Assembly (NCBI GenBank): GCA_028583405.1
Contig: CM053243.1
Coordinates: 34,437,420 to 34,501,419 of the forward strand
Source of the DNA: Pogonophryne albipinna
Lineage: Eukaryota; Chordata; Actinopteri; Perciformes; Artedidraconidae
Length of the DNA stretch: 64,000 nt
Direction: 5' to 3'
Positions 1-15,690 of this stretch are shown here, piece by piece (the stretch's first letter is position 1; each line of letters begins with the position of its first letter). The translations under genes were made by a program, and so were the position numbers. The notes below the pieces were generated by a model. It was not told the origin of the DNA. It saw only the letters and a program-made list of their open reading frames with translations, and made no database searches.

Positions 1-362
1 GCGGCGGGCCGGCAACGTGGAAATCCTGGCACTGGATTTCCTGGAAGGGACTTGAACATTGCACTTCTGCCTGGCAAAAAATGGAAACCGGAGTGGAGTT
101 CTGTTCCAAGCGGACAGGACTTTCCGGATTTTATAAACCCCTGCTCGAACTGTAATTCTTAAGTAACTGGTTTATATTTATTGAACATTATTTTAACCTT
201 ACGCTATTTTAAGTATTTATCAAAGGAGTGTTTTTAAAGTAACTTTGTATAAATAAACCATTTTACACATATTGTGCTGTCCTTCTCACTGTATTGTTGT
301 GGCCGGGAATCCGAATCTTTTAATATAAATGTGATGTTAACAGGCCTCACTAGGCTGTTACA
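1..362 (+). other. possible 3' part of an LTR, cut by the window start
   Basis: This stretch has a polyadenylation-type hexamer (aataaa, 252-257), then about 100 bp containing a gttgtggcc motif, and ends in ctgttaca. The solo LTR at 37464-37774 has the same arrangement (aataaa, gttgtggcc, terminal aaca). The 5' half would lie outside the window, and no matching second LTR or target duplication is visible, so this remains a structural guess. Confidence 0.25.
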
Positions 363-1077
363 TCCACACGAGGTCAACCGGCTGGTCGAACCTCCTCTCC
401 AGCACCGGAAAAATTTTTTAACAGTCAGATGTTAACAGAAAAATGTCGACAGCCGTTAACAGCTACCCGTTAGCCGCTAGCTGGCAGCCATGGGTAGCTG
501 CTAGCCGTCGTTAGCCCCTCGTGGTTGGCCGCTAGTCGTTGGCCGCTAGTCGTCGTCAGCTAGCGCAGCCAGGACGTGCAGCCGCACGCCCCGAAGAAAC
601 AAACCCACGAGGTAGCAATCGGGTTGCTGGACGACCCAGCAGGTCCAACCCCTGTTGGATGGAAGGCTGATGCGGGAATGGCGAGCAACGTCCCCAGCTC
701 TTCTGCGGGGCGCGCACCAAGCCTCAGTCCGCCTGCCGGTGGCAGCCACGGACGATTCCAAAAAATCCCCGGCATTTCGAGAAAAAAACTTGAGTTCCTT
801 TTGCCGTGTTCGGGTCCGTCCCGGAAACTTCTCGAGAATTGTCAGGGTCACCAGTGTAGTGCCGAGAGATAGGGAGTTAGAGGCGGTGCAAAAGGGTACT
901 TTATTAGAGAGTAGAACAAGACATGTTGTCCGGTTGCAGTCCGAGAAGAAGAGAGAGAAGCCAGGAGGGCACACAACATATACAGTAAACACATGCCATG
1001 TCCGTGTGGGAACAATACCCCCAACTGTAGTTCCATGTATGAATTATGTCCCAGTGTATTAATAGGTGGTCACCACA
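363..1077. other. GC-rich unassigned sequence, no gene
   Basis: CpG-rich sequence with short degenerate duplications built on gttggccgctagtc (two adjacent copies at about 523-551). Both strands have open frames of 98-148 codons, but their composition is that of GC-rich low-complexity DNA and no domain motif is visible. It may be the interior of the repeat whose terminus lies at 1078-1100. Confidence 0.3.
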
Positions 1078-1100
1078 GTACCTTAATATAAAGTGTTACC
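1078..1100 (-). repeat. terminus of the ggtaacactttat repeat family
   Basis: The 23 bp ending in aaagtgttacc match the right terminus at 59514-59536 and are the reverse complement of the left terminus at 31527. No left end of this family is seen upstream, so the copy either begins before the window or is truncated. Confidence 0.5.
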
Positions 1101-4100
1101 AAATAAATAAATATAATACTTATTCCTATTGTAAGATATCTCAGATTTGTAAGCAGAGCCTGTGAAAGTATATGTCGCCGTTGTACTTTAACATTTCCAT
1201 CCAACTCACAAAATAGTCCATATCTTCGAAAGTTTATTCAAGTCTTTATACAGTAAACGTCATTTTTTTTGGTTTCCTTTTTTACAGCCCAATGATGGTG
1301 AATGAGTACAGGTCAGCGTGGTGAGTTTGAAGAGGATACCAGAACCAGATGCATCACTATTTTACCCAAAATATGTTACCATACAACTAAACTGCATTTT
1401 TAATAAGTAATATGTACTTCCCTAATAGGGTTGCAGTTTCAACACATGGGGGTTATACTACAAAGCAAGGTCAACAGAGCAAGGTTATCTTTGACTTAGC
1501 TCGCTCGACTGCATTACAATAAATTCCCTGACTTATATATCTGGAATAGCTAACATTAGTATACATGCTTCAAAGCCTTTTGCACCTGACTTCTGTCTTT
1601 ATTGGAGGGAAAACAAAAGACAAGAACATGTTCACTGCAGGTGTAAATGTCTCTTACACTGCTGATATCATATTAGCATCAAGAATACACTTTGGAGTTA
1701 AAACTGGTAATGTATGCATATGCTGTTACCTGTTTAGATAACAAGCTGAGAGAGGAGAATTATCACAGCTAATCAGCTTGCAGGACAAACATTGCAGTGT
1801 TTGTTTGTCATCAGGATCTGTCTGTTTGCAGTGCTAGGTCATTATTTTAGGAGTTTACAAATGTGTACGAATGACCCTTTTACAAACTTTCCGCCGCTGT
1901 GAGTTATTCAAGGCCAAAATTGTTTTAGTTATTCATGTTGATTAGAAAAGGCTTTAGGCTCTCATGATGTTGTGTGGAAATTGGCTTTGGCAGCTAAGAT
2001 ATACCAGATGATTATGTTTGTTTCCTGTACTGTATTTGTGCGGTAGATTACATAGGCTGTTGTTATTTCTATTTAAGTATTCAGAACGCCACAGCTGAGT
2101 CACTGTTCATTTAAATCATTTCAATTGGAAACTGTGTATAAATATTTGCTTGAATATAAATGTTGTAAAGCTGGTCAGAGGTCTTCAATCATTATTTAGC
2201 TGAACACAGAGATTAACAGTTACATTAAGGCTGTAAGTAAATTATTTTAAAGAAGGGCTAATAATGCACTGACATATGACAGAGAAAATTGTTTTAAAGC
2301 ATGGCTGTTAAACAGCAATCACGTGAGCTGGCTAATGGCTATGTATTATTATAGTAAGGCCTTTGCCTTAAAACACGCTGAGACCTGTGGTTTAAGCTGA
2401 TATGGATCCGTGTTTAAAAAAATTCTGAAACTACCTCAAGCTACAACTGTTAAATAGACTCTGTTTTGCACATCATTATATGAGAGTCACTGCAGCAGAA
2501 ATGTGGATACTGAGACTTGCTTTGATATGAACATCAAAACACAGTTTGAGTGTCCAAACAGTACAATTGTTCTATCCAAGGGCGATGTGAACAGAGTCTC
2601 TGTCTTTCAGCGTCAACCCAAGCACAAAGACGTGCACTACAGATAAATCAAACATGCCACTCAGCCCCCTGTCTGAGACAAAATGGCCAGTTTACTCTGC
2701 TCTTTGTTATCGTCCGTGAGCACAGGGAGCCGAGGTGCTGGCTAAAGTGAACTGCCAGGAATCTCTTTTATAGCCTGGTGATATGTGACACTGATGACTG
2801 AGCAGGGAAAGCGATATCACAGTCTCTTCTTTTATCCTGTTTTCCACTACTTTACCATCCGGGAAGTGTCACAGAGACAAGATTAGTGGACGTATCTCCC
2901 ATCTCGCCATCTTGTCACACTTAAGTGATTGGATTTCTCAGTTCTTTTTTCGGTAATGTGTGCAGATCGGAGGAACAGACAGGGAGAATATAGGTTCCAA
3001 TCTAAGTGTGTGAAATGCATTTCAAACATATAGATCAATGTGTAGAGTATAACAACAATGGTGGATTTATACATTTTATGAATACTACTACTAGTGCTAC
3101 AAATAATAGTAAAAATACTACTACAACTACTGCTTCTAATATTACTAATAATTATACAAAATGACTATAAATACTGATATACTTATACGTAAATAAATAA
3201 TAACCAACTATGTACAAAAATGAGAAACACATTTTTCAATTCCTTTAAGTAATTCAACTAAAAATATATTTGTGTGCCATCATTCATCTTTATTTGCTCT
3301 GCTGTGTTATTCTTAAGATTTGAATGCCACCCTTTCACCTTGGTTCTTCACATCTGAGTCACGTTTTCTGATACATTATTAACACCAAATAACTAAGTGT
3401 CACCCAAACCCAGGGGGATTTTTAATGGTCTCCCAGGGGACCACCATTGATCAATAACAGTATCAGCTCCCCACAGCTGCAGTGTGGTGATTCTGTGCTG
3501 TGGGGAAATAAAACACTTTTATTTTGTATTGTCCTGTTTTAGTGTTGGTAGAAAAGGCAAGAACCTATACGTTTTGATGTGTTTTCTCAGGAAATCCTCT
3601 CACACTCAATGCTAATGATCGGAAGAGTGACCCAGAAATCAATCCAGGAGCAGACACTTGCTTAAGTAACTTGACTAAGGAGGTTCTTTCTTGGGCACAC
3701 AAAAGAGAAATGGTGAGCAGCGATGTAATCTAACAAGGTCAGTGAAGGGCCATATATTTCTGGAACAGAATGGAGTCTGTCACTGGTTTACTAATGGGCT
3801 CTTGACTGAGCGCATGGGGGTGGGGACTCTGCAAGAGTAATTTCATTTTAAACAACAGCCAGCAGCTCTTTGTACATCAGTATACATCCAAAACCGGTTT
3901 TGTCATATAGATTGTATTACATTCTGTATGTTAGGACAACTTATTCTGGTACCAGTCACAATGCTGTGCATGATACTATTTTTTATTGAGTCTGATTGGA
4001 GTGTTAGATACTTTACTTAGTCCAATGCAGTGTCCTTGGTGTGGCAATTAGAAAAGAGATACATTTTAGTTGTGCAATGTTTGAGGGACCTCAAGTGCAT

Positions 4101-4276
4101 AGCTGGGGGACAATGCATGGCAAAATACCTGAAGTCTTGAGAAGCCATTTGTATATGTGTTTGAAAGACTTGCTGTAAAAAGCAATGACTTAGTAAAAAA
4201 GCTTGATGAACTAGTGCATATATGTTTGTCCTACTTGCCTACTGTTATGTCCCATATATTGGTAGGAACTTTGAAG
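1101..4276. other. intergenic, no gene seen
   Basis: AT-rich sequence without recognisable coding, RNA or transposon structure. Short open frames at about 2550 and 4157 lack motifs. The only simple-sequence patch is listed at 3079-3170. Confidence 0.5.
3079..3170. repeat. degenerate (ACT/AAT) triplet repeat
   Basis: Interrupted runs of act, aat and att triplets, an imperfect microsatellite in AT-rich intergenic DNA. Confidence 0.6.
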
Positions 4277-4424
4277 CTTTACACCAGGGATCACCAACTA
4301 CATTTGTCCAAGGGCCAAAATGTATCCAATAGACACTATCGCGGGCCGGGGGGGGGGGGGGGGGTGTACAGGTACTGCATAAAGCTTAGCAGACTCTTCA
4401 CGCTAACGAAGGATCACTTCTAGG

Positions 4425-5344
4425 CAGGGTTGGGAGGGTTACTTTGTAAATGTAATCAGTTACTGATTACTGAATACATGCTCTGAAAGTAATCAGAATA
4501 CAGTTACAGTTATGTGTCTTATAAAAGTAACGTGTTCAGGTTACTTTTAGAATACTTTTGGAATACTTTCTTTTTCCATAACAGATGGGTATGTTTTGGT
4601 GAGCAGGAGACACTTGTTTTACTGTTTTAATGGCGTATCAAGAACTCAAACACAACATCTTGGTGTCATTCTGGACAGCTCCCTCTCATCTGCACCCCAC
4701 ATAAAACACATCACCCGGACTGCATTCTCCTACTGTAAACCTTTCCTTAGAATATGTTATGAAGTTAGGTGTCCTTGGGTGCTTTGAAAGGCGCCCCTAA
4801 ATAGAATGAATTATCATTATTATTATTATCTGAAACGATGTAATAACTTTTAAAACTTGTTCCAGTCACTTGCCCCATGCATTCAGCAGCAGCAGGCCAC
4901 TCACTTTGATTTGATCCCGTTATAAATGTCATCATTTCGACAATAAAGAAATGCTACATCAACGTTATCTTGCACATTTTATCTAACCATCTCCGTTTCT
5001 AACTTTCAATATATTTTAAAAGAGATCTCTCTCTCTCTCATCTGCGTGCGGGGGCGGGGCCTCACAGACACGCTGCATCTCTCTCTCGCTCACAGACATG
5101 CTGCAGCGCTGTGCAGTGTGCACACAGTTCTGCCGGTAATGAATATTACATTTTGTGAGGAAACTTTTCCACCAATAATTCCAATAAGTATTCCAAAATG
5201 TATTCACTTCAGGTTTACGAAAGTAACTGTAATCAGATTACTCGTTTTTCAAATGTAACGCCAGCTGAATACAGTTAGCCTACTTGATTTTTGTATTCTG
5301 ATTACGTAACGCCGTTACATATATTCCGTTACAACCCAACCCTG
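4425..5344. mobile_element. second hAT-like element nested in the first
   Basis: Starts cagggttggg and ends cccaaccctg, perfect 10-bp inverted termini. It is flanked by the 8-bp duplication cttctagg (4417-4424 and 5345-5352). Both ends continue with gttact/gtaacg-rich sequence typical of non-autonomous fish hATs. It has no coding capacity of its own. It carries a LINE fragment (4645-4830) and a short (CT)n tract (about 5025-5039). Confidence 0.82.
4645..4830 (+). pseudogene. L2/Maui-type LINE fragment
   Basis: Translates into HLGVILDSSL...HIKHITRTAF, closely resembling the stretch just after the RT core in the L2 element at 47323-48882 (NLGVIFDSQL...HINHITRTAF). It jumps directly to a 3'-UTR-like segment (ggtgtccttgggtgctttg) and an (ATT)n tail. 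It is therefore a dead copy with an internal deletion and a 5' truncation, retaining the LINE tail. It sits inside the hAT-like element 4425-5344. Confidence 0.65.
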
Positions 5345-5847
5345 CTTCTAGGCTACTGTCCCGCAGCTCCTGCCTCTCTGTTGGACTCTGTCGCAGCGGG
5401 GCTGCTGCTGTGGTGCGGAGCGCACAAAGCAGACTCTTCACAACGAAGGATCACTTCTTCTTCTTCAAGGAAGGTTTCGCAGTACGCAGTCTACTGTCCC
5501 GCAGCTGCTGCCTCTCTGTTGGACTCCGGTACTGCACATTACTCACGAGACGTTGTAAAAAAAAAATGGGTTGGGGGCGAACGCAGTAACCACTCCGCCA
5601 ACGCCACAGTCACCCCTGTCGTGCGGGCCGGATGAGAATGTCTGGCGGGCCGGATGTGGCCCGTGGGCCGCCAGTTGGTGGTCACTGCTTTACACTGACA
5701 TTTACATTTTACTAAAGCCAATTTCCCCTTTTCTAAAAGATAAAAAATGCATTCATAGACAGAAATCTTATTATATTTCTCGGAAAGCAAACAGAACTAA
5801 ATGTATAATATTTGTAGTAAATTAGCAAAATCATTTGTGTCATATAT

Positions 5848-6410
5848 TTATTCTACGGACGAAAAGTTTATTATTATTCCGCCGACTTATTTTGCCGCGC
5901 TTCTCCTCCCGCATTGAACATCGCAGAAACTCCGTTCAAACATCAAAACGTTCAGCTCGGTCGGGAATCGATTGCTATTACTTTTCTCATTCATAACTTT
6001 CATAATTCCTGAGATACATCCCATAATACATCACATTTTTAACCATTGAAGTCAATGTAGAAATTCTTCAACTTCAACAAATCTTCATGCGACTTCAACT
6101 GCTAACTGTTCATTCATACATTCACTCAGAAACCTCATTCCAACTTTAAAATGTTACACATCTTTCTGAGATTATTCGTGTAAAACAACTTTTAAATCTG
6201 ATTCTTACTTTTAGAGATATTAAACATTGTTCAGACCTTGTTAAAGAGGTTTTCTTCAGATTTTAACATTAACTAGAGTGTGTGATGTCACAGAGTGGAG
6301 GACAGCTTGAAATTTGCATTCATATATTTTTTTTAAACTGCCATAATTCCCAAATCCTACATTCCTGAGACATAATTTATCATGAAAAACGTAGGAAAAC
6401 ATCTCGTAGG
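5848..6410. repeat. interspersed repeat, copy 1 (ttattctacggacg family)
   Basis: About 560 bp nearly identical in order and sequence to 14043-14602, sharing the start ttattctacggacgaaaag and the end gtaggaaaacatctcgtag. No open frame is conserved between the copies, so this looks like a non-autonomous element of unknown class. Copy 1 lacks the palindromic head seen in copy 2. Confidence 0.75.
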
Positions 6411-7438
6411 CAGATATTTCCTCACGGTAGCAGCCGCACACCTTTAGTTAAACTGCCAAAAAGGCCACATTAACCCGAAACTACACAAAAATGACACTTC
6501 AGATACTCAACTTCCTTGACATGCTTCACGTTTTGAAATTTCACAGATATCTGTTACGGTTCTTCCACAAAACGTTCACATGTAAGAGGTTTATCTCTCA
6601 TTCAGAACATTCTAACACGTGTCATGGAACACGATGATGTCATCACTCCAACTGACATGGTTCAAGGCTGTTTCTGCATGTCAGTCTTTATGTATGACGG
6701 TGTTTTTGATAATGGATCCTGACCACTCACATGTGTACACTGTGAAGTTAAACAAATTATATTATTAAACAAATATATAACATAAATACAAAAAATACTC
6801 TAATTTAGTCTCTTTTCCAGCGCTCTTCATCGGTAACTTTAGCATTGTGTCCTTGAACGCATCAATAATAGCAGATGCGTCACACCACCAAGCCCGGGAG
6901 ATTTATTCTGCTCTGACTAGTGATGGGCATTTAGATTCCCTTCGGGGACACAAATCTTTTGATTCAGTTCACTTTAAAGATTCGTTCACCGGTTCGCGAA
7001 CGACTTCTGGTGATTTGCACGTTCGCCAACGATTCGTCTTTGTACTTAATTCGTTCAGTGAGTCTTCACTACTGCCGAAGTCCGTACAAGAAGTTTGCTG
7101 GCGTAACATTTATGATATTAAAACACATTTTACACCTCACCTTGTTGCCCCATGAATTATGCTCTGGGAATAGGCTACATATTATTTAAGAAATATAATT
7201 GGCCATTGTCAAATCTCTCATAAATGTGTGCCTGACTATACGATGCATTACAGCAGGCTAGCACGTTATACTTTCAAACCCATGCACGTACTATGTGGCC
7301 TAACTTAAATCCCAAAGCATTATACTCAATTTGGCTGAGTTCAAAGTGAATAAAAAAATATATCCTCTACATCGGTGACGATGTATTCATATTCTATGTA
7401 CCCATCTATGTTTATCTTTAGCTAGCGGCTAAGCTAGT
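6411..7438. other. intergenic with hAT-like terminal fragment, no gene
   Basis: No coding feature is supported. Around 6918-7085, tagtgatgggcat followed by gattc/ttcgttca repeats resembles the terminal region of common fish hAT elements, but no second terminus or target duplication was found. Confidence 0.35.
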
Positions 7439-7889
<451 letters not shown>

Positions 7890-7922
7890 AATTAATTATT
7901 GTTTTTCTTCTTTCTGGGTCAC

Positions 7923-8462
7923 TGTTACGTGCTCTGTGTTTTTCTCTGTCTCTCTGCTGCGCAGGTACACCTGGTCCGCCTCCCCCAGGTGTCCTAATTA
8001 CATTCAGCTGGGGACGACTTAAAGAGGAGAAGCTGGAGGAGAAGAGGTCTCTTTTTCCCGTTATTTTACCAAGGGAATACGACCGTGGATTTCCTCTCAC
8101 CTCGTGTGGATTTATATATATATATATATTGCTGTATTTTTTTGTGTGAACTCTGGAGGATATTAGTATAGGTTTTTCGCGGCTTTGTTTCCTTCCCAGT
8201 AGGCTGTGTTTGGACCTTTGGGTAGAGGAGGGAAGTCTGGGTCCTACGGCTCATGGTGTGGCTGGCCCAGACCCCCTTCTTCTTTTTTTGTTTGTTTTAC
8301 GATCCTCCAGACTTGGTTCCTTATTGCCGGTAGGCATGCATGGGAGTTACGGCTGTGCTGAAAATAAATGCCCGTCGATAACTAAATTCTGTGTTTGGTT
8401 GTTTTTATGTTGCGGGTCTTCCCACGAGCCACTACCGCTTGGTAGAGGGACGGGACGTAACA
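7923..8462 (+). mobile_element. solo LTR of a Ty3/gypsy-type retrotransposon
   Basis: A 540-bp unit begins TGTTACGT and ends ACGTAACA, so it has TG...CA ends within inverted octamers. It is flanked by the 5-bp duplication gtcac (7918-7922 and 8463-8467). It contains a TATA-rich block (about 8109-8130) and aataaa at 8363-8368. No internal region or partner LTR is present, so it is the product of LTR-LTR recombination. The termini resemble those of the gypsy LTRs at 32345 and 40477, but the body differs. Confidence 0.85.
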
Positions 8463-9122
8463 GTCACACTCTGCAGAAGAAGACGACTGAACCTGCCTTC
8501 AGCTCTGTTTCTCCAATCCCCACCCCATCTCATCTGTCCTACTCAGTCTGCTGTCTCTGCCTTCTTTCTACCTGTATTTAACGCTCTCTGGTCTAGAAGT
8601 CACACTGTACCAAGGCCAATCATCAACATTGCCCACGAGGCATTAAACATACATGATCAACTGGGTTTGCTGGTCTTAAGATCTCAGCCAGTCTTTCCTG
8701 CTCTGATCTGTTCTCTCTTCTAAATGTTCTCTCTCCCTGTTTTTCACCCTGTGGTTGGCACGAAGTGACCAAGCCATAAACCTGCCACTGAGAAGTAAAA
8801 TACATGATCAATTGGGTTTGCTATATATTTGTTAGTAATTGTATATTTGTTAGTAACAGTTTTATATAGTTTTTTTCATGTATTGTTTGACAGATTTTCA
8901 CCTTTTCACTCGTGGTTTTACTGAATATAATTTGTTAGTAATTGATTTGAAACGTTTTATATAGTTTTTTCCCCATGTTCTGGTTTTTGAAAATAAAATG
9001 TGCCAAATTTTACTATTTCACCAGTTCTTTTTGCATTTTCAACTTTTCCTACAAATAACATTCTACATTCAAAGCCTTAAATCTTTAACATTATTTATAC
9101 ATTTGGAGTTTCATGCTATTTT
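8463..9122. other. intergenic, no gene seen
   Basis: Contains loose duplications (tgatcaa.tgggtttgct at 8654 and 8802, and ttgttagtaattg motifs near 8828 and 8930) but nothing that supports a gene. Confidence 0.5.
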
Positions 9123-9126
9123 TTAA

Positions 9127-9911
9127 AGGTCCCATGTCATGGCCATTTCCACTGATCATAATTCCATTGTTGAGGTCTCCTAGAATAGAATTATACTGTG
9201 CAATTTTCCAAACTCACATTGGTTTCTCATACAGCATCTCTGTAAAGTATGTGTATTCACTCTCTCCACTAAACGGCTCGTTGCAGCTCTTGCCCCACCC
9301 TCCCTGTGAGCCCAGTGTGCTCCGATTGGTCGGGACGTTGTGAATCGCGCTGAGCTCCGTGGAGGTGTGATTTCCTTGTTTAGCGATACACAGCGAAACA
9401 CAGCCAAACTCAACCTGAACACACACAAAGTCACAGCCAAAGTAAAAACAATAAGTGTGGCTTGATATTGAGTAAGATAAAGGTTGATAAATGCTGTGAG
9501 AATGGGTCTGCAGAGAGAATTTCGCCGCGATCCCAACTGTCTGTTATCAGCCTGCAGCCAGGGAGGAGAAATCAGCTGAGCTGCCTGCAGCACTGAGTGT
9601 GTGAGGATGTCCGTGGATTGGTCAATTTGGACCAATCAGCGGGGCTTAACGTAACGGCTCCGCGGACGTAACGTAACGGCTCGGTCCATTTCGTTCCGGG
9701 GACCACATGACATCATGATGTACCCAAAGAATCAAATGGACAGTGACGTATCTCCAACGAGGCGTTTTGGGGAGGTATTTTCTGTTTTAGAGTTTTACTC
9801 GCTACATGGTGTACTTTGAGGGTTTTGACTCTGCACACCATTTACATGCATAAAAACCTTCATAACACACAAGGGGACGGGTAATAACCGGAAAAGCATG
9901 ACATGGGACCT
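9127..9911. mobile_element. TTAA-flanked MITE (Kolobok/piggyBac-type), copy 1
   Basis: A 785-bp element with perfect terminal inverted repeats aggtcccatgtcatg...catgacatgggacct, flanked by TTAA at 9123-9126 and 9912-9915. A TTAA duplication is known for piggyBac and Kolobok superfamilies; the AGG..CCT ends suit Kolobok better. It has no transposase; a 151-codon minus-strand frame inside it has no motif. A second copy lies at 61219-62120. Confidence 0.85.
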
Positions 9912-9915
9912 TTAA

Positions 9916-14005
<4,090 letters not shown>

Positions 14006-14039
14006 TTAGTGGGAATGCTGTTAACAGCATTCCCACTAA
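14006..14039. repeat. perfect 34-bp palindrome
   Basis: Left arm ttagtgggaatgctgtt is followed directly by its exact reverse complement, with no spacer. It immediately precedes copy 2 of the ttattctacggacg repeat and probably is part of that element's head. Copy 1 at 5848 lacks it. Confidence 0.95.
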
Positions 14040-14042
14040 CTG

Positions 14043-14602
14043 TTATTCTACGGACGAAAAGTTTATTATTCCGCCGGTATTTTGCCGCGCTTCTCCTCCC
14101 GCATTGAACATCGCAGAAACTCCGTTCAAAAATCAAAACGTTCAGCTCGGTCGGGAATCGATGGCTATTACTTTTCTCATTCATAACTTTCATAATTCCA
14201 GAGATACATCCCATAATACATCACATTTTTAACATTGAAGTCAATGGAGGAATCTTCAGACTTCAACAAATCTTCATGCGACTTCAACTGCTAACTGTTC
14301 ATTCATATTTTCACTCAGAAATGTCATTCCAACTTTAAAATATTACACATCTTTCTGACATTATTCGTGTAAAACAACTTTTAAATCTGATTCTTACTTT
14401 TAGAGATATTAAACATTGTTCAGACCTTGTTATAGAGGTTTTCTTCAGATTTTAACATTAACTAGAGTGCGTGATGTCACAGCTAGAGGGTAGAAAATCT
14501 TGAAATTTGCCTTCATATATTTTTTTAAAACTGCCATAATTCCCAAACCCTACATTCCTGAGACATAATTTATCATGACAAATGTAGGAAAACATCTCGT
14601 AG
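14043..14602. repeat. interspersed repeat, copy 2 (ttattctacggacg family)
   Basis: Second copy of the 5848-6410 repeat with the same start and end landmarks and scattered substitutions and indels. The motif ttattctacgg recurs at about 14704-14714, abutting the fold-back element, suggesting that element landed in or beside another piece of this repeat. Confidence 0.75.
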
Positions 14603-14713
14603 CTTGAAAAATGACAAATAATTAAGCAAAACAATTAAGCAAAATGCTTTTTGAGGGCATGAAGTGACAAAAACATTCAACATTCCTCCATTAAACCCCA
14701 TTGTTATTCTACG

Positions 14714-15637
14714 GCAACCCTGTCTCCTAAAAATTACGTTCCCACAGAACTAAACTGCATTCTGAATTACGTTTAGCTAGAAACGTATTTACTCCCACGT
14801 TACGTTTGTTATGAACGTATCTCAAATACGTTTATTTTCTACATATCTTCTAGAAACATATTTTCTCCCACGTTACTTTCCTTATGAACGTATCTTAAAT
14901 ACGTTTATTTTCTACATATCTTTGCCATTTATTGTCTTGCTTATAATAATCATAATAGTCATTTATAAATATCATTTTAGAGCACACCTTTGAAATCGAC
15001 AATCGGGCTCGATATATGGTTAAATTAAAATCAGTATGGCGAGGCTGTAATTTCGCTGTTACTCTCATGAGCGAGGCAAAAAATAATAGTTTAACATGCC
15101 AAAAAGCTGCGGTGTCGTTTATTGCACCTCAAACATTAAAACAAATCCAGAGTTACGTGTTTCTGTACTTCCTCTAAGAAGAAAGGACAGTAACGGAAGA
15201 TCTCTGTGGCTTCAGGCTTGATCTCCGTTCAAATGACAGCGTTGGTTTCCCCAAAAGTGGGCGGGTTTGTAAAGTGAAATAGATTTTACTCTCATCTATT
15301 ATTCAAAACCATTCTATTTATTCTAACGTAAATTACATGCCAGTGTTTTGTCTTTTTATTTATTTGTTTTTATTTTAAATCGTATGTCGGACTTTTTTTG
15401 TCGTCTGTGAGGAAAATAAATGGGGTTAAGAGCCTCAAAATACTGAAATCTGTATTTTTAAAAATCTTTTCCTTCTAATTTGTTATTCTTTTCTAAATAA
15501 CACACTGTTATTTACTCACCAATAACACACAATTATCCTTGTTTTTATTTATTCGTTTAATTCTATAATCTTGGGCTTTTTAGCATGCTTTTTAGCCGTA
15601 AATAAAGTCACCAGAAACAGACAGGACATTTCGAGAT
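14714..15637 (+). repeat. left inverted arm of fold-back element 1
   Basis: Reverse-complement partner of 17765-18910. Landmarks in order: terminus, two cttctagaaac/cgtatttgagat-like short repeats, the THAP exon fragment (15096-15221), ggcgggtttgtaaag, and the ttagccgtaaataaagtcac block near its inner end. Confidence 0.85.
15096..15221 (+). pseudogene. THAP zinc-finger N-terminal fragment (left arm)
   Basis: A 41-codon frame starting MPKSCGVVYCTSN and ending RSLWLQA before a TGA. The spacing of the first two cysteines (C-x4-C after MPKS, where THAP fingers usually start) and the downstream R..LWL motif match the first half of a C2CH THAP domain, a sequence-specific DNA-binding fold of transposases and derived host genes. 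The second C-x2-H pair is missing, so the finger cannot fold; only a first exon or truncated start is present. The copy in the right arm (18167-18292) differs by a few residues (CC for CG, for example). Confidence 0.55.
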
Positions 15638-15690
15638 TTAGGATGGCCGAAGACACTACACTACCCATAATCCCCATCGTTTGGGACTAC

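Larger units (their letters stand above)
4285..5687. mobile_element. hAT-like non-autonomous element (outer of a nested pair)
   Basis: The left end reads cagggatcaccaact and the right end agttggtggtcactg, imperfect inverted termini. The identical 8-bp sequence ctttacac flanks both sides (4277-4284 and 5688-5695). The terminal zones carry the ggcccgtgggccgcc-type GC-rich ends common in fish hAT elements. No transposase frame is left. The interior is split by a second element at 4425-5344. A run of G lies at about 4349-4363. An 8-bp duplication is the hAT hallmark; family naming is inferred. Confidence 0.8.

Noticed and set aside
546..1062. Frames of 98-148 codons on both strands near the window start
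   Set aside because: GC-rich low-complexity DNA opens frames on both strands at once; no domain recognised.
9180..9635. 151-codon minus-strand frame in the first MITE
   Set aside because: The second MITE copy does not preserve the frame and no domain is visible.
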